From positions 248,001 to 312,000 of the forward strand of contig NZ_CANLQB010000001.1 of the NCBI RefSeq assembly GCF_947493125.1: a stretch of 64,000 nt of DNA, in the 5' to 3' direction. Positions within the stretch are counted from its first letter, which is position 1; each line of letters opens with the position of its first letter. The notes under the pieces were generated by a model. It saw only the letters and a program-made list of their open reading frames with translations. It made no database searches and was not told the origin of the DNA. Source of the DNA: an uncultured Roseobacter sp. (GTDB lineage: Bacteria; Pseudomonadota; Alphaproteobacteria; Rhodobacterales; Rhodobacteraceae). Below are positions 19,908 to 30,135 of the stretch, piece after piece. The translations under genes and the position numbers were made by a program.

Positions 19908-20396
19908 ATGCAGGGATATCATCTCGCCGAGCTGAATGTGGGCCGATTGGTGGCGCCGATGGATGATCCGCGCGTGGCGGAGTTTGTCGACAATATCGAC
20001 CGGATCAATGGCCTGGGCAAACGCATGCCCGGGTTTGTCTGGATGATGGAGGGCTCGGGCAGCCCGGGCAATCTGGAGAATGCCATCGGGGGCGATGCGC
20101 AGTTCGTGCCCAACCTCAGCGTCTGGGAGAGCGTGGAGCAGCTGGAGACTTTTGTCTGGGGCACGCTGCACAAGCAGTTTTACGAACGCCGGGCGGAGTG
20201 GTTCGAGGTGCTTGGAGAGATGCATTTTGTCATGTGGTGGGTGCCGGAAGGCCATCGCCCGACGCTGGACGAGGCGCTGGCGCGGCTCGAGCATCTCAAC
20301 ACCCATGGTGACAGCGACCATGCCTTTGGCTGGGCGCATCTGAAGGAGGCACGCCAATGGCAGGGCAACCGATGTGCGCCGGTGGCGGCGGAGTAG
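19908..20396 (+). CDS. DUF3291 protein, second copy
   Basis: 162 residues, a paralogue of 18919-19416 with the same landmarks (YHLAELNVGRLVAPMDDPRVAEFVD, GFVWMMEGSGSPG, FVWGTLHKQFYERRAEWF, MWWVPEGHRPTLDEALARL). The start lies 3 bp after the previous stop. The two copies have diverged enough to suggest an old duplication, and perhaps a heterodimer of the paralogues. Confidence 0.82.
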   Translation: MQGYHLAELNVGRLVAPMDDPRVAEFVDNIDRINGLGKRMPGFVWMMEGSGSPGNLENAIGGDAQFVPNLSVWESVEQLETFVWGTLHKQFYERRAEWFEVLGEMHFVMWWVPEGHRPTLDEALARLEHLNTHGDSDHAFGWAHLKEARQWQGNRCAPVAAE

Positions 20397-20400
20397 AGGC

Positions 20401-20724
20401 ATGAGACCGGTATACGCAGTTTTGATGATAGCGGGGCTGCTCGCGGCCTGTGGCAGCGGGGCGGAGGACATCGCCTTTGACGGGCAATTCTACCGCACCG
20501 GCATCAGTGATCTCGATGAGCGGCACAAGTTCCAGGTGACCGCATCGCCTGTTTCGGCCTCGCTCGAGGGGGCGCGCGAGGCGGCGCGCTATGAGGCGAC
20601 GGTGTTTTGTGTGAACGAATATGGCAGCTCGGCCATCGAGTGGGTCGTGGGCCCCGACGATGCGGATGAGGTGTTGCCGATTTCCAATGACACGCTGACG
20701 CTGGAAGGGGCCTGTCCGCAGTGA
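20401..20724 (+). CDS. Small lipoprotein in the nuo operon
   Basis: 107 residues. The N-terminus PVYAVLMIAGLLAACGSG is a signal with lipobox LLAAC. A compact domain follows with two cysteines (TVFCVNEYG and EGACPQ). No family recognised. It starts 4 bp after the second DUF3291 gene, so it belongs to the operon and is exported to the envelope. Confidence 0.68.
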   Translation: MRPVYAVLMIAGLLAACGSGAEDIAFDGQFYRTGISDLDERHKFQVTASPVSASLEGAREAARYEATVFCVNEYGSSAIEWVVGPDDADEVLPISNDTLTLEGACPQ

Positions 20725-20821
20725 TCCGCCAGCCGTCATATCCCTGCTATTGCATAGCAATGGGCCGGCACCCCATCTCGGGGGGGACTGGGCGCATGCT
20801 GTGCCCTGCAGGAGGTTGGAT

Positions 20822-21229
20822 ATGAGGAAAACAGTTGTTTCACTGATGCTTGCGGGTTTGCTGGCCGCGCCGGTCAGCGCGCTGGCCAAGCCGCCGCTGA
20901 GAGATGTGAAGCCCATCGACGACGGGCTCTTTGCCATCGGGCTGGCGGATCAGATCCGCAAGAATTGCCCGCAGATTTCGGCACGTATCCTGCCGGCGCT
21001 TTCTGCATTGCAGAATTTGAACCAAACGGCGAAGGACATGGGCTATACTCAGGCGGAGATTGACGCCCATGTGGACTCGGACGCCGAGAAGGACCGGCTG
21101 CGTGCCCGGGCGGCGCAATACATGGCGTCGAAGGATTTGAAGACGGATCAGGCGGGCTATTGCGCGCTTGGCAAAGAGGAAATCGCGCGGAACAGCACGG
21201 TGGGCGTGCTGCTGCGGGCAGAGGAATAG
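20822..21229 (+). CDS. DUF5333-family exported protein
   Basis: 135 residues with a signal peptide ([22 protein letters not shown]). The mature helical domain has [30 protein letters not shown], a central charged helix, and [19 protein letters not shown]. The ATG at 20822 has AGGAGG upstream. The 19413 product shares the same layout. I recall DUF5333 as a Rhodobacteraceae family near nuoG. Role unknown. Confidence 0.68.
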   Translation: MRKTVVSLMLAGLLAAPVSALAKPPLRDVKPIDDGLFAIGLADQIRKNCPQISARILPALSALQNLNQTAKDMGYTQAEIDAHVDSDAEKDRLRARAAQYMASKDLKTDQAGYCALGKEEIARNSTVGVLLRAEE

Positions 21230-21275
21230 GGCGCGCGGCAACGATGCCAGCGCACCAGAGCTAAAGGCGAGTGAT

Positions 21276-23291
21276 ATGAGCGACTTACGCAAGGTTGTCA
21301 TTGACGGAAGCGAGATCGAGGTGGATGGCGCCATGACGCTGATCCAGGCCTGCGAGGAGGCCGGGATCGAGATCCCGCGCTTTTGTTATCACGAGCGGCT
21401 GACCATTGCGGGCAACTGCCGCATGTGCCTGGTTGAGGTTGTGGGCGGGCCGCCGAAACCTGCCGCCTCCTGTGCGATGCAGGTGAAGGATCTGCGCCCA
21501 GGCCCGGAAGGCCAGCCGCCGGTGGTGAAGACCAATTCGCCCATGGTCAAGAAGGCCCGCGAAGGGGTGATGGAGTTCCTGCTCATCAACCACCCGCTCG
21601 ATTGTCCGATCTGCGATCAGGGTGGTGAATGCGATCTGCAGGACCAGGCGATGGCTTACGGCGTCGATTTCTCACGCTACCGCGAACCGAAGCGCGCGAC
21701 CGAAGATCTAGATCTTGGCCCGCTGGTCGAGACCCACATGACGCGCTGCATCTCCTGCACGCGCTGTGTGCGCTTCACCACCGAAGTGGCGGGCATTCAC
21801 CAGATGGGCCAGACGGGCCGTGGCGAGGATGCGGAGATCACCAGCTATCTCGGGCAGACGCTCGACAGCAATTTACAGGGCAATATCATCGACTTGTGCC
21901 CCGTGGGCGCGCTGGTCTCGAAGCCTTACGCCTTTACCGCGCGGCCCTGGGAGTTAACCAAGACCGAGAGCGTGGACGTGATGGATGCGCTTGGCTCGAA
22001 CATCCGGGTAGATACCAAGGGGCGGGAAGTGATGCGCTTTCTGCCGCGCAATCATGATGGCGTCAATGAGGAGTGGATCTCCGACAAGACCCGCTTTGTC
22101 TGGGACGGGTTGCGGCGACAACGGCTCGACAAGCCGTACATTCGCGAGAACGGAAAGCTGCGGCCTGCAAGCTGGCCCGAGGCTTTGACGGCGGCGGCCA
22201 ATGCGATGGCCGGTAAGTCTGTGGCGGGGCTCATCGGGGATCTCGTTCCGGTTGAGGCGGGGTACGCGCTGAAACAGCTGCTCGAAGGGCAGGGCGGCGT
22301 TGTGGAATGCCGCACCGATGGGGCCAAGCTGCCTGCGGGCAACCGCTATGGCTATGTCGGAAACGCCTCCATCGAAGAGATCGATGAGGCGACGCATTTC
22401 ATGCTTGTCGGCACTGATCCAAGCATCGAGGCCCCGGTTCTCAATGCCCGGATTCGCAAGGCCTGGCTGAAGGGTGCCCGCATCGGCGTGGTCGGACCAG
22501 CGGTCGATTTGACCTATGAGTATCATCACTATGGCAAGGGTCGTGACGGGCTGCACGCATGGGATAGTGAGACTGTCGAGGACGTTCTTGATAAGCCGAA
22601 GATCCTGATTGTCGGGCAGGGCGCGCTGACCGGTGAGGACGGCGCGGCGGTGCTCGGCAAGGTCCACGCCTTCGCAGAGCGCAGCAATTCCAAGGTGTTG
22701 GTGCTGCATACTGCGGCCAGCCGCGTGGGCGCCATGGACATTGATGCCACCTGCGATGGTGGCATCGAGAGCGCGCTACAGGCAGAGGTGATCTATAACC
22801 TCGGGGCCGATGAGATCGACGTTCCTGCAGGGCCCTTCGTGATCTACCAGGGCAGCCACGGCGACCGGGGCGCACATCGGGCGGATATCATTCTGCCGGG
22901 CGCGGCCTATACCGAGGAGCCGGGGCTGTTCGTGAACACCGAAGGGCGTCCGCAATTGGCGCTGCGCGCGGGCTTTGCACCGGGGCAGGCCAAGGAAAAC
23001 TGGGCGATCCTGCGGGCGCTGTCTGCAGAGATGGGTGCGCAGCTGCCCTTCGACAGCATCGCGCAGCTGCGGCAGGCGCTGGTCAAAGACGTGCCGCATC
23101 TGGGTCAGATCGACGCCGTGCCCGAAAACGAGCGGCAGCCGCTGGAGCGCGGCGCGCTTGGGTCCGGCGACTTCCACAGTGCCGTCGCGGACTTCTACCT
23201 GACCAACCCGATTGCCCGCGCGTCCGAACTGATGGCGGAGCTTTCGGCCAATGCAAAGGCCCGCCGACAGGAGGCGCTGGCCGCGGAATGA
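21276..23291 (+). CDS. nuoG: NADH-quinone oxidoreductase subunit G
   Basis: 671 residues, 75-kDa subunit. The N-terminal [2Fe-2S] ligands are Cys37, Cys48, Cys51 and Cys66; the His-Cys3 [4Fe-4S] site has His106, Cys110, Cys113 and Cys119; and [11 protein letters not shown] gives Cys158, Cys161 and Cys164. The C-terminal part is a degenerate molybdopterin oxidoreductase fold. The ATG at 21276 is chosen because the family starts just before [11 protein letters not shown]. The stop overlaps the next gene by 4 bp. Confidence 0.96.
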   Translation: MSDLRKVVIDGSEIEVDGAMTLIQACEEAGIEIPRFCYHERLTIAGNCRMCLVEVVGGPPKPAASCAMQVKDLRPGPEGQPPVVKTNSPMVKKAREGVMEFLLINHPLDCPICDQGGECDLQDQAMAYGVDFSRYREPKRATEDLDLGPLVETHMTRCISCTRCVRFTTEVAGIHQMGQTGRGEDAEITSYLGQTLDSNLQGNIIDLCPVGALVSKPYAFTARPWELTKTESVDVMDALGSNIRVDTKGREVMRFLPRNHDGVNEEWISDKTRFVWDGLRRQRLDKPYIRENGKLRPASWPEALTAAANAMAGKSVAGLIGDLVPVEAGYALKQLLEGQGGVVECRTDGAKLPAGNRYGYVGNASIEEIDEATHFMLVGTDPSIEAPVLNARIRKAWLKGARIGVVGPAVDLTYEYHHYGKGRDGLHAWDSETVEDVLDKPKILIVGQGALTGEDGAAVLGKVHAFAERSNSKVLVLHTAASRVGAMDIDATCDGGIESALQAEVIYNLGADEIDVPAGPFVIYQGSHGDRGAHRADIILPGAAYTEEPGLFVNTEGRPQLALRAGFAPGQAKENWAILRALSAEMGAQLPFDSIAQLRQALVKDVPHLGQIDAVPENERQPLERGALGSGDFHSAVADFYLTNPIARASELMAELSANAKARRQEALAAE

Positions 23292-23671
23292 GAGCTGCTG
23301 TGCTGAGCGCTGCCATGATCCTTGCCGCCTGTACCGAACAGGCCCCTTTGGCGTCCGACTTCGTGCCGGATTATCTTGGCGCGGACATCCGGCAGCTGGC
23401 CGGTGATCTTGTGCAGGTCGAGGCGCGCATGACCAAGGCGGGAACCGCGGCCAATGTCTTTGAATACGCGGATTGTGCTGTGGCGTCTTTCATGCAGCAG
23501 GATGCTGTGCCATATGCGCGCTACGTGCGGTCGAATTTCGACAGAGAGGGTGGCGTGTGGGCCGCAGATGTTGTTTACATCACCTCGTCAGAGCGACCGC
23601 GGGGCATTCGGGTGATCGACGCCGCGGCGGTCACCGCTCACTGCAGGCAAAAACGCATTCCCACGGTGTGA
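23288..23671 (+). CDS. Hypothetical lipoprotein between nuoG and nuoH
   Basis: 127 residues. The signal ends ILAAC, a lipobox. The mature domain has two cysteines ([10 protein letters not shown] and TAHCRQKR) and a strand pattern around [23 protein letters not shown]. It overlaps nuoG by 4 bp and ends 6 bp before nuoH. No family recognised. Several nuo-operon passengers here are small exported proteins with a cysteine pair. Confidence 0.65.
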   Translation: MRAAVLSAAMILAACTEQAPLASDFVPDYLGADIRQLAGDLVQVEARMTKAGTAANVFEYADCAVASFMQQDAVPYARYVRSNFDREGGVWAADVVYITSSERPRGIRVIDAAAVTAHCRQKRIPTV

Positions 23672-23677
23672 GGACCT

Positions 23678-24715
23678 ATGGCTGATTTCTTTACCACCCC
23701 GGGCGGCATCGCCGTGATTATCCTGGCGCAAGTGCTTGCGGTTGTGGGCTTTGTCATGGTTTCGCTGCTGTTCCTGGTCTATGGCGACCGCAAGATCTGG
23801 GCCGCCGTGCAGATGCGGCGCGGTCCGAATGTGGTGGGCACCTTCGGGTTGTTGCAGACCGTGGCGGATGCGCTGAAATATGTGGTGAAAGAGGTGGTGG
23901 TGCCTGCGGGTGCGGATAAGACCGTCTTCATGCTGGCGCCGATGACATCCTTCGTGCTGGCGCTGATTGCCTGGGCGGTGATCCCGTTCAACGAGACATG
24001 GGTGTTGAGCGACATCAACGTGGCGATCCTCTTTGTCTTTGCCGTCTCCTCGCTGGAGGTTTACGGCGTGATCATGGGCGGTTGGGCCTCGAACTCAAAG
24101 TATCCGTTCCTCGGGTCATTGCGCTCGGCGGCGCAGATGATCTCCTACGAGGTGTCGCTGGGGCTGATTATCATCGGAGTGATCATCTCGACCGGGTCCA
24201 TGAACTTCGGCGGCATCGTGGCCGCACAGGACGGGCCTTACGGCTTCTTCAGCTGGTACTGGCTGCCGCATTTCCCGATGGTGTTCCTGTTCTTCATCAG
24301 CTGTCTGGCCGAGACCAATCGCCCGCCTTTCGATTTGCCGGAAGCGGAATCCGAACTCGTCGCGGGCTATCAGGTGGAGTATTCCTCGACGCCCTTCCTG
24401 CTCTTCATGGCCGGTGAATATATCGCTATCTTCCTGATGTGCGCACTGACCACGCTGCTCTTCTTTGGCGGCTGGCTGTCACCCATTCCGGGCCTGCCCG
24501 ATGGCGCGCTGTGGATGGTCGCCAAGATGGGCTTCTTCTTCTTCCTCTTTGCGATGGTCAAGGCGATCACGCCCCGCTACCGCTACGACCAGCTGATGCG
24601 GCTGGGTTGGAAGGTTTTCCTGCCGTTTTCCCTCGTCTGGGTGGTCTTCGTGGCCTTTGCTGCCAAGTTCGACTGGTTCTGGGGCGCTTATGCGCGCTGG
24701 GGGATGGGTGGATGA
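23678..24715 (+). CDS. nuoH: NADH-quinone oxidoreductase subunit H
   Basis: 345 residues, eight-helix membrane subunit that links the quinone site to the proton channels. Family motifs are [20 protein letters not shown], the acidic loop [27 protein letters not shown] and [19 protein letters not shown]. Length is normal. Confidence 0.96.
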   Translation: MADFFTTPGGIAVIILAQVLAVVGFVMVSLLFLVYGDRKIWAAVQMRRGPNVVGTFGLLQTVADALKYVVKEVVVPAGADKTVFMLAPMTSFVLALIAWAVIPFNETWVLSDINVAILFVFAVSSLEVYGVIMGGWASNSKYPFLGSLRSAAQMISYEVSLGLIIIGVIISTGSMNFGGIVAAQDGPYGFFSWYWLPHFPMVFLFFISCLAETNRPPFDLPEAESELVAGYQVEYSSTPFLLFMAGEYIAIFLMCALTTLLFFGGWLSPIPGLPDGALWMVAKMGFFFFLFAMVKAITPRYRYDQLMRLGWKVFLPFSLVWVVFVAFAAKFDWFWGAYARWGMGG

Positions 24716-24716
24716 T

Positions 24717-24986
24717 GTGACCGAGCAAAACGATGATCTGCGAGAGCGGGCAATTATTGAGATTGGCAGCAAGCGAGTCATTCTCGAACCATACTCGCGC
24801 TCGGTCTACAAACTCGAAGTCGATGGAAAAGTAGTCGCGGAGTATCACGCAGCTAGACCACCAATTGTAGAAGCGATGAACTATCTCAACAAATCGTCCG
24901 ATTTCAACGCTGCTGAGATTAGTGCCGCCATGAAAAACCCAGGTTGGACATCGGTTGATGTTGATTTAGGGCCGAAGGAGGACTGA
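24717..24986 (+). CDS. AT-richer orphan gene between nuoH and nuoI
   Basis: 89 residues from a GTG start 1 bp after the nuoH stop; its end overlaps the nuoI start. The protein is soluble, with a beta-rich core ([37 protein letters not shown], quoted in part by pattern) and a C-terminal helix. No family recognised. Composition is poorer in GC than in nuoH and nuoI, as in the 13561 gene, which suggests a separate origin. Despite this, the spacing is operon-perfect. Confidence 0.6.
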   Translation: MTEQNDDLRERAIIEIGSKRVILEPYSRSVYKLEVDGKVVAEYHAARPPIVEAMNYLNKSSDFNAAEISAAMKNPGWTSVDVDLGPKED

Positions 24987-25480
24987 TGACACAGATCGAC
25001 TACACCCGCGCCGCCAAGTATTTCCTGCTGCAGGATTTCTGGGTCGGCATGAAACTGGGGCTGAAGTACTTCTTCGGCAAGAAGGCCACGCTGAACTACC
25101 CGCATGAGAAGGGGCCGCTTTCTCCGCGCTTCCGGGGCGAGCATGCGCTGCGGCGCTATCCCAACGGCGAGGAACGCTGCATTGCCTGCAAGCTTTGCGA
25201 GGCGATCTGCCCGGCGCAGGCGATCACCATTGATGCGGAGCCGCGCGAGGACGGCTCGCGCCGCACCACGCGCTATGACATCGACATGACCAAATGCATC
25301 TACTGCGGCTTCTGTCAGGAGGCCTGCCCGGTGGATGCGATTGTCGAAGGGCCGAACTTCGAGTTCTCTACCGAGACGCGCGAGGAGCTCTACTACGACA
25401 AGGAAAAGCTGCTGGCCAACGGCGAGCGCTGGGAGGCCGAGATCGCCCGCAACCTGGAACTGGATGCGCCTTACAGATGA
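24986..25480 (+). CDS. nuoI: NADH-quinone oxidoreductase subunit I
   Basis: 164 residues, carrying clusters N6a and N6b. Two four-cysteine motifs are visible: Cys65, 68, 71 and 75 in [16 protein letters not shown], and Cys104, 107, 110 and 114 in [16 protein letters not shown]. Starts on the last base of the preceding stop and overlaps the next gene by 4 bp. Confidence 0.97.
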   Translation: MTQIDYTRAAKYFLLQDFWVGMKLGLKYFFGKKATLNYPHEKGPLSPRFRGEHALRRYPNGEERCIACKLCEAICPAQAITIDAEPREDGSRRTTRYDIDMTKCIYCGFCQEACPVDAIVEGPNFEFSTETREELYYDKEKLLANGERWEAEIARNLELDAPYR

Positions 25481-25860
25481 CCACTTCCGACGCATATCAA
25501 CGCGGCAAGGCGATGGCGGAGGCCACCAATCCGGGCATTGAGGATGCGCTGGCCGCGCGCTATGACGCCATCCTGCCGGGGTTTTCCACCTCGATGATGG
25601 AAGTGGCGTTTGGGCACTATTACACCCGCGAAGGGTTGGACGACCGGACGCGGTATCTCGCAACGGTCGCTGCTTTGGCGGCTTTGGGCGGGCAGACGGG
25701 CCCGCAGCTGAAGGTGCACATCCGCAATGCCCTGCGATCGGGTGCGAGCCAGCGCGAGGTGGCCGAAGTGATCAACCAGATGGCGCTTTACGGCGGCTTT
25801 CCGGCGATGATCAACGCGCTCAACTCCGCCCTTGAGGTCTTCGAGGAGGAGGCCGCATGA
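25477..25860 (+). CDS. Carboxymuconolactone decarboxylase family protein, first copy
   Basis: 127 residues, one CMD domain (all-helical, AhpD-like). Typical pattern: [33 protein letters not shown] (seen as a block) then [27 protein letters not shown]. The CxxC of AhpD-type peroxidase reductants is absent, so a redox role is unlikely; a structural or decarboxylase-like role is possible. Overlaps nuoI by 4 bp and the next CMD gene by 4 bp. Confidence 0.82.
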   Translation: MTTSDAYQRGKAMAEATNPGIEDALAARYDAILPGFSTSMMEVAFGHYYTREGLDDRTRYLATVAALAALGGQTGPQLKVHIRNALRSGASQREVAEVINQMALYGGFPAMINALNSALEVFEEEAA

Positions 25861-26276
25861 GCGACGCAAAGAACCCCTTCGAAGGCGCGAACCCTTTTGC
25901 AGCCATGTTCACGCAGGCGCAGGAGATGGCGAAAGCCTTCCCGGCGATGGAGGCCTTCACGCCCAAGGGGTTCGAGAAGATGATGGGCACGATGCCCAAA
26001 GAGATGATGGAAATGATGTTCGGCAACGCGCTGAACGAGGGCTCACTGGATGCGCGCACGCGCATGCTGCTGACGCTGGCGGGGCTGACCATGCAGGGCG
26101 CGCAGAACGATGTGGCCTTCAGGCAGGCGGTGCGCCACGCGCTCGAAGCCGGAGCCAGCGAGCAGCATATCGTCGAGACCATTGGCCAGATGTCGATGTT
26201 CGCGGGCCTGCCGGCGATGACGCGGGCACTGGAACTGGCGCAGCAAGTGCTGGACGAAGGAAAGGACGAGGAATGA
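25857..26276 (+). CDS. Carboxymuconolactone decarboxylase family protein, second copy
   Basis: 139 residues, paralogue of the preceding gene: [55 protein letters not shown]. It also lacks a CxxC. The N-terminal 35 residues are rich in Met, Phe and Lys and resemble a poly-amphipathic helix. The pair could form a mixed oligomer. It overlaps nuoJ by 4 bp. Confidence 0.82.
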   Translation: MSDAKNPFEGANPFAAMFTQAQEMAKAFPAMEAFTPKGFEKMMGTMPKEMMEMMFGNALNEGSLDARTRMLLTLAGLTMQGAQNDVAFRQAVRHALEAGASEQHIVETIGQMSMFAGLPAMTRALELAQQVLDEGKDEE

Positions 26277-26875
26277 CGGTTTTTGCCTTTTATCTCTTTG
26301 CGATCAGCGTGATCGCGGGCGGGCTCTTCACGGTCATCAGCCGTAACCCGGTGCATTCCGTACTCTGGCTGATCCTCGCGTTCCTTTCCTCGGCCGGACT
26401 TTTCGTGCTTCTGGGGGCTGAGTTTGTCGCCATGCTGCTGATCATTGTCTACGTCGGCGCGGTTGCGGTCTTGTTCCTTTTCGTGGTGATGATGCTGGAT
26501 GTGGATTTCGCCGAGCTGAAGGCTGAGATGGCGAAATACATGCCGCTCGCACTGCTCATCGGAGTGGTGATCCTGCTGCAGTTCGTGATGGCCTTTGGGT
26601 CGTGGGAAGCCAATGCCGCGGCAGAGGGCTTCCGTGCGAACGTGACGCCGGTGGACCGGCACAACACCGAGGCGCTGGGGATGATCCTCTATGATCAGTA
26701 CTTCCTGCTCTTCCAGCTGGCGGGGCTGATCCTGCTGGTGGCGATGATCGGGGCGATTGTGCTGACGCTGCGCCACCGGTCGGATGTGAAGCGGCAGGAT
26801 GTGGTCGCGCAGATGATGCGCGACCCGGCGACGGCCATGGAGCTGAAGGACGTGAAGCCGGGGCAGGGCTTGTAA
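26273..26875 (+). CDS. nuoJ: NADH-quinone oxidoreductase subunit J
   Basis: 200 residues with five membrane helices. Family motifs are [54 protein letters not shown] and the last helix [20 protein letters not shown]. The ATG at 26273 overlaps the CMD stop. Its own stop shares a base with a following 26-residue ORF. Confidence 0.95.
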   Translation: MTVFAFYLFAISVIAGGLFTVISRNPVHSVLWLILAFLSSAGLFVLLGAEFVAMLLIIVYVGAVAVLFLFVVMMLDVDFAELKAEMAKYMPLALLIGVVILLQFVMAFGSWEANAAAEGFRANVTPVDRHNTEALGMILYDQYFLLFQLAGLILLVAMIGAIVLTLRHRSDVKRQDVVAQMMRDPATAMELKDVKPGQGL

Positions 26876-26955
26876 TGGAGGGCGACCAGATTGCCATTCT
26901 GGTGGCTGTAGCGGTCGCGGTGCTCGCGGCATTTGGATATTTCAACCGGCGCTGA
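26875..26955 (+). CDS. 26-residue single-helix micro-protein between nuoJ and nuoK
   Basis: Starts on the last base of the nuoJ stop (TAATG) and reads [20 protein letters not shown] then GYFNRR. It is one hydrophobic helix with an acidic N-terminus and a basic C-terminus, as in known single-pass small subunits. Translational coupling and hydrophobicity suggest it is translated. Too short for homology by eye. Confidence 0.5.
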   Translation: MEGDQIAILVAVAVAVLAAFGYFNRR

Positions 26956-26974
26956 GGCCGGCAAGGACAAGACG

Positions 26975-27580
26975 ATGGGGCAAGTTATCAATACACCATG
27001 GGGAGCGCTGACGCCCGCTAAACCATCGGCTGTGTTTGGAAATGAGGGCAGCGGCGGGTCGCGGGCGTCGCGCGAAGCGTCCGCCCGCGGGGGCGGTCGG
27101 GCGCTGCCCGGTGGTGCCCACCGGGCATTGACTTTGGGTTTTGCGCTCTTGGTCTCAACGCCCCTATACGCCCTCTCGGTCGAGGACTGCACCCGCACCA
27201 CCCATATCAGCCACGGCGGCGAGGCCGACCACTGGGATCTGGGCGAGGGTCGCGTGATATGGCGCGACTGGTGGTCTCAGGAAGGCTCGGCCACCGATAT
27301 CACGGTGATGGATTGCGCGCCGGGCATGGCGCTGCGCTTGCGCGCGGCGGAAGAGAACATGAACGCGCGCTTTCCATTCGACCGGGTGGAAGATGCGCTG
27401 AAGGTCATTGCCAAACACGAATCCGGCGCGCGGGTGTTCGCGACGCTCGAGCGGATGGCGGACGAGCTGGATGATTTCACCCGTGATGTGCGGATCGAGA
27501 CGCTGAGTGATGAAACATGTGCCTGTGCGGCCTTTTACCCGGATGCGCGCGGCGACAAGACGGAATTTGTGCTGGGCTGA
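26975..27580 (+). CDS. Exported hypothetical protein with a repeat element in its 5' part
   Basis: 201 residues from the ATG at 26975 (AAGGAC upstream). Residues about 24-51 are encoded by a palindromic repeat element; after it comes a signal-like stretch (LTLGFALLVSTPLYALS, about 52-68) and a mature domain with VEDCTRTTHIS, a tryptophan-rich loop RVIWRDWWSQEG and a CACAAFYPDARG end. The original start may have been displaced by the repeat; a TTG at 27134 is a weak alternative. I do not recognise the family. Confidence 0.55.
   Translation: MGQVINTPWGALTPAKPSAVFGNEGSGGSRASREASARGGGRALPGGAHRALTLGFALLVSTPLYALSVEDCTRTTHISHGGEADHWDLGEGRVIWRDWWSQEGSATDITVMDCAPGMALRLRAAEENMNARFPFDRVEDALKVIAKHESGARVFATLERMADELDDFTRDVRIETLSDETCACAAFYPDARGDKTEFVLG
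27046..27126 (-). repeat. Palindromic interspersed element, copy C
   Basis: On the minus strand: hairpin CCCGGTGG-GCA-CCACCGGG (27107-27125), core GGGCAGCGCCCG (27098-27109), a second GC-rich stem, and closing GCTGCCC (27046-27052) complementary to GGGCAGC. Copies at 59344 and 60501 share the same order. This copy lies inside the reading frame of the 26975 gene. Confidence 0.75.
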
Positions 27581-27625
27581 GGCACGGCAAGAGAAGACAG
27601 GCGGGATGCATCCCGGAGGGGCGAC

Positions 27626-27931
27626 ATGATCGGACTTGAACATTACCTGATAGTGGCGGCGACGCTCTTTGTCATCGGCATCTTCGGGCTGTTTCTGAAC
27701 CGCAAGAACATCATCATTCTGTTGATGAGCATTGAGCTAATGCTGCTGGCGGTGAACATCAATCTGGTGGCTTTCTCCAGCTTCCTCGACGATCTGGTGG
27801 GGCAGGTGTTTACGCTCTTCGTGCTCACGGTGGCGGCGGCAGAGGCGGCGATTGGTCTGGCCATTCTGGTCTGTTTCTTCCGCAACCGCGGCACCATCGC
27901 CGTGGAAGACGTCAATGTGATGAAGGGGTGA
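27626..27931 (+). CDS. nuoK: NADH-quinone oxidoreductase subunit K
   Basis: 101 residues, three membrane helices, with [27 protein letters not shown] at the start and the two conserved glutamates in [10 protein letters not shown] and [10 protein letters not shown] that line the proton path. Normal length. Confidence 0.96.
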   Translation: MIGLEHYLIVAATLFVIGIFGLFLNRKNIIILLMSIELMLLAVNINLVAFSSFLDDLVGQVFTLFVLTVAAAEAAIGLAILVCFFRNRGTIAVEDVNVMKG

Positions 27932-27935
27932 CGCA

Positions 27936-28055
27936 GTGAGCATCGCACTTGAATATATCTGGCTGCTTCCGGTCGCGATTGGTGTGTTTGGCGTGTACCA
28001 CGTCGCGATGAATGATTTGGGGTCGTCGGACCCGAAGGCAAAGACCAAAGGATAA
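27936..28055 (+). CDS. 39-residue micro-protein between nuoK and nuoL
   Basis: GTG start at 27936, 4 bp after the nuoK stop, ending 7 bp before nuoL. The peptide has one short hydrophobic helix ([23 protein letters not shown]) and a hydrophilic tail [10 protein letters not shown]. Like the ORFs at 13388 and 26875 it has one or two helices and tight spacing between core subunits, so it may be a complex I accessory peptide; unproven. Confidence 0.5.
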   Translation: MSIALEYIWLLPVAIGVFGVYHVAMNDLGSSDPKAKTKG

Positions 28056-28062
28056 CCTGACC

Positions 28063-30135
28063 ATGGAAACCATCATCCTCTTTGCCCCGCTGGTCGGCGC
28101 GCTTTTGTGCGGGTTTGGCTGGCGTATCTTTGGCGAGACGGCGGCGATGTGGATTGCGACCTCGCTGCTCTTTGTTTCGGCAATTCTCAGCTGGGTTGTT
28201 TTCCTGACGTTTGACGGCACCACCGAGCAGATCCAGATCCTGCGCTTCATCGAAAGCGGGACGCTCAGCACCGATTGGGCGATAAGGCTCGACCGGCTGA
28301 CCGCAGTCATGCTGATTGTGATCACGACGGTGTCGAGCCTCGTGCACCTTTATTCCTTTGGCTACATGGCCCATGATCCGCAGTGGAAAGACGGTGAGGT
28401 ATATAAGCCGCGCTTCTTCGCCTATCTGAGCTTCTTCACCTTCGCGATGCTGATGCTGGTGACCGCCGATAACTTGGTTCAGATGTTCTTTGGTTGGGAA
28501 GGCGTGGGCGTCGCCTCCTACCTGCTGATCGGGTTCTACTATCGCAAACCCTCCGCCAATGCGGCGGCCATCAAGGCCTTTGTGGTCAACCGGGTCGGCG
28601 ATTTCGGCTTTGCGTTGGGGATCTTTGCGCTGTTCTTCCTGACGGATTCGATCAATTTCGACGATGTCTTTGCCGCCGCACCCGATCTGGCCGAGACGCA
28701 GCTGACCTTCCTGTGGTCCGAGTGGAACGCGGCCAATCTGGTGGCCTTCCTGCTGTTCATCGGGGCGATGGGCAAATCAGCGCAGTTGATCCTGCACACC
28801 TGGCTGCCCGATGCGATGGAAGGCCCGACGCCGGTCTCCGCGCTCATTCACGCGGCGACCATGGTGACGGCGGGGGTCTTCCTCGTCTGCCGCATGTCGC
28901 CGATCATGGAGTTTGCACCCGAGGCGATGATGTTCGTGACTGTGCTCGGGGCTGCGACCGCCTTTTTTGCCGCGACGGTGGGGTTGGTGCAGACCGACAT
29001 CAAACGCGTGATCGCCTATTCGACCTGCTCGCAGCTGGGCTATATGTTCGTGGCGGCGGGCGTTGGCGCCTACTCGGTGGCGATGTTCCACCTCTTCACC
29101 CACGCGTTCTTCAAGGCGATGCTGTTCCTTGGCGCGGGCTCGGTCATCCACGGGATGCACCACGAGCAGGACATGATGAACTATGGCGGGCTGCGCAAGA
29201 AGCTGCCCTACACCTTCTGGGCCATGCTGATCGGAACGCTGGCGATCACCGGGGTGGGTATCCCGCTCACCGGTTGGATCGGGTTCGCGGGCTTTGCCTC
29301 GAAGGACGCGGTGATCGAGAGCGCCTATGCGGCGATGCCCGGCGGCTTTGCCTTCTGGGCGCTGGTGATCGCGGCGCTGTTTACCTCCTTCTACTCCTGG
29401 CGGCTGATGTTCCTGACCTTCTGGGGCGCGCCGCGTGGCGACAAGCACACCCATGAGCACGCGCATGAAAGCCCGATGACCATGATCTTGCCGCTGGGCG
29501 TCCTGGCGCTCGGCTCGATCTTCGCGGGGGCCATCTGGTACTCGAGCTTCTTCGGCAAGCAGAACGAGGTGATCACCTTCTTTGGCGGTCACTATGAAGA
29601 GCCAAGCGACGAGATCAAAGCCGCGGTTGCGGAGCGCAGCCCGAAGGCGTCCGAGCTTCACTATGTCATGGAAGACCCGCCCGGGGGCGCGGGCATCTAC
29701 ATCGCACCCGAGAACACCGTGCTGCATGAGGCGCATTACGTGCCCACTTGGGTGAAGCTCTCACCTTTCATTGCAATGGTGCTTGGGTTTGTGGTGGCCG
29801 TCTGGTTCTACATTGTGAACCCCGAGATGCCGAAGCGTCTGGCCGAGAACCAGCGGCCTCTGTACCTGTTCCTGAAGAACAAGTGGTATTTCGATGAGAT
29901 CTACGACGTGATCTTCGTGGGCCCCGCCAAGTGGATCGGCCGCTTCCTCTGGAGACGCGGTGACGGTGATGTGATCGACGGCGGTCTGAACGGTGTGGCC
30001 ATGGGGATCATCCCCTTCTTCACCCGCCTCGCGGGCCGCGCGCAGTCCGGCTACATCTTCACCTACGCCTTTGCCATGGTGATCGGCATCGCGGTGCTGG
30101 TCACATGGATGTCGCTCTCCGGGGGAGCCAACTGA
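28063..30135 (+). CDS. nuoL: NADH-quinone oxidoreductase subunit L
   Basis: 690 residues, the distal antiporter-like proton-pumping subunit. Motifs are [19 protein letters not shown] with the key glutamate, [32 protein letters not shown] (in blocks) and [19 protein letters not shown]. The ATG at 28063 gives [12 protein letters not shown], the family start; the longer upstream frame overlaps the micro-ORF. The end overlaps nuoM by 1 bp. Confidence 0.96.
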   Translation: METIILFAPLVGALLCGFGWRIFGETAAMWIATSLLFVSAILSWVVFLTFDGTTEQIQILRFIESGTLSTDWAIRLDRLTAVMLIVITTVSSLVHLYSFGYMAHDPQWKDGEVYKPRFFAYLSFFTFAMLMLVTADNLVQMFFGWEGVGVASYLLIGFYYRKPSANAAAIKAFVVNRVGDFGFALGIFALFFLTDSINFDDVFAAAPDLAETQLTFLWSEWNAANLVAFLLFIGAMGKSAQLILHTWLPDAMEGPTPVSALIHAATMVTAGVFLVCRMSPIMEFAPEAMMFVTVLGAATAFFAATVGLVQTDIKRVIAYSTCSQLGYMFVAAGVGAYSVAMFHLFTHAFFKAMLFLGAGSVIHGMHHEQDMMNYGGLRKKLPYTFWAMLIGTLAITGVGIPLTGWIGFAGFASKDAVIESAYAAMPGGFAFWALVIAALFTSFYSWRLMFLTFWGAPRGDKHTHEHAHESPMTMILPLGVLALGSIFAGAIWYSSFFGKQNEVITFFGGHYEEPSDEIKAAVAERSPKASELHYVMEDPPGGAGIYIAPENTVLHEAHYVPTWVKLSPFIAMVLGFVVAVWFYIVNPEMPKRLAENQRPLYLFLKNKWYFDEIYDVIFVGPAKWIGRFLWRRGDGDVIDGGLNGVAMGIIPFFTRLAGRAQSGYIFTYAFAMVIGIAVLVTWMSLSGGAN

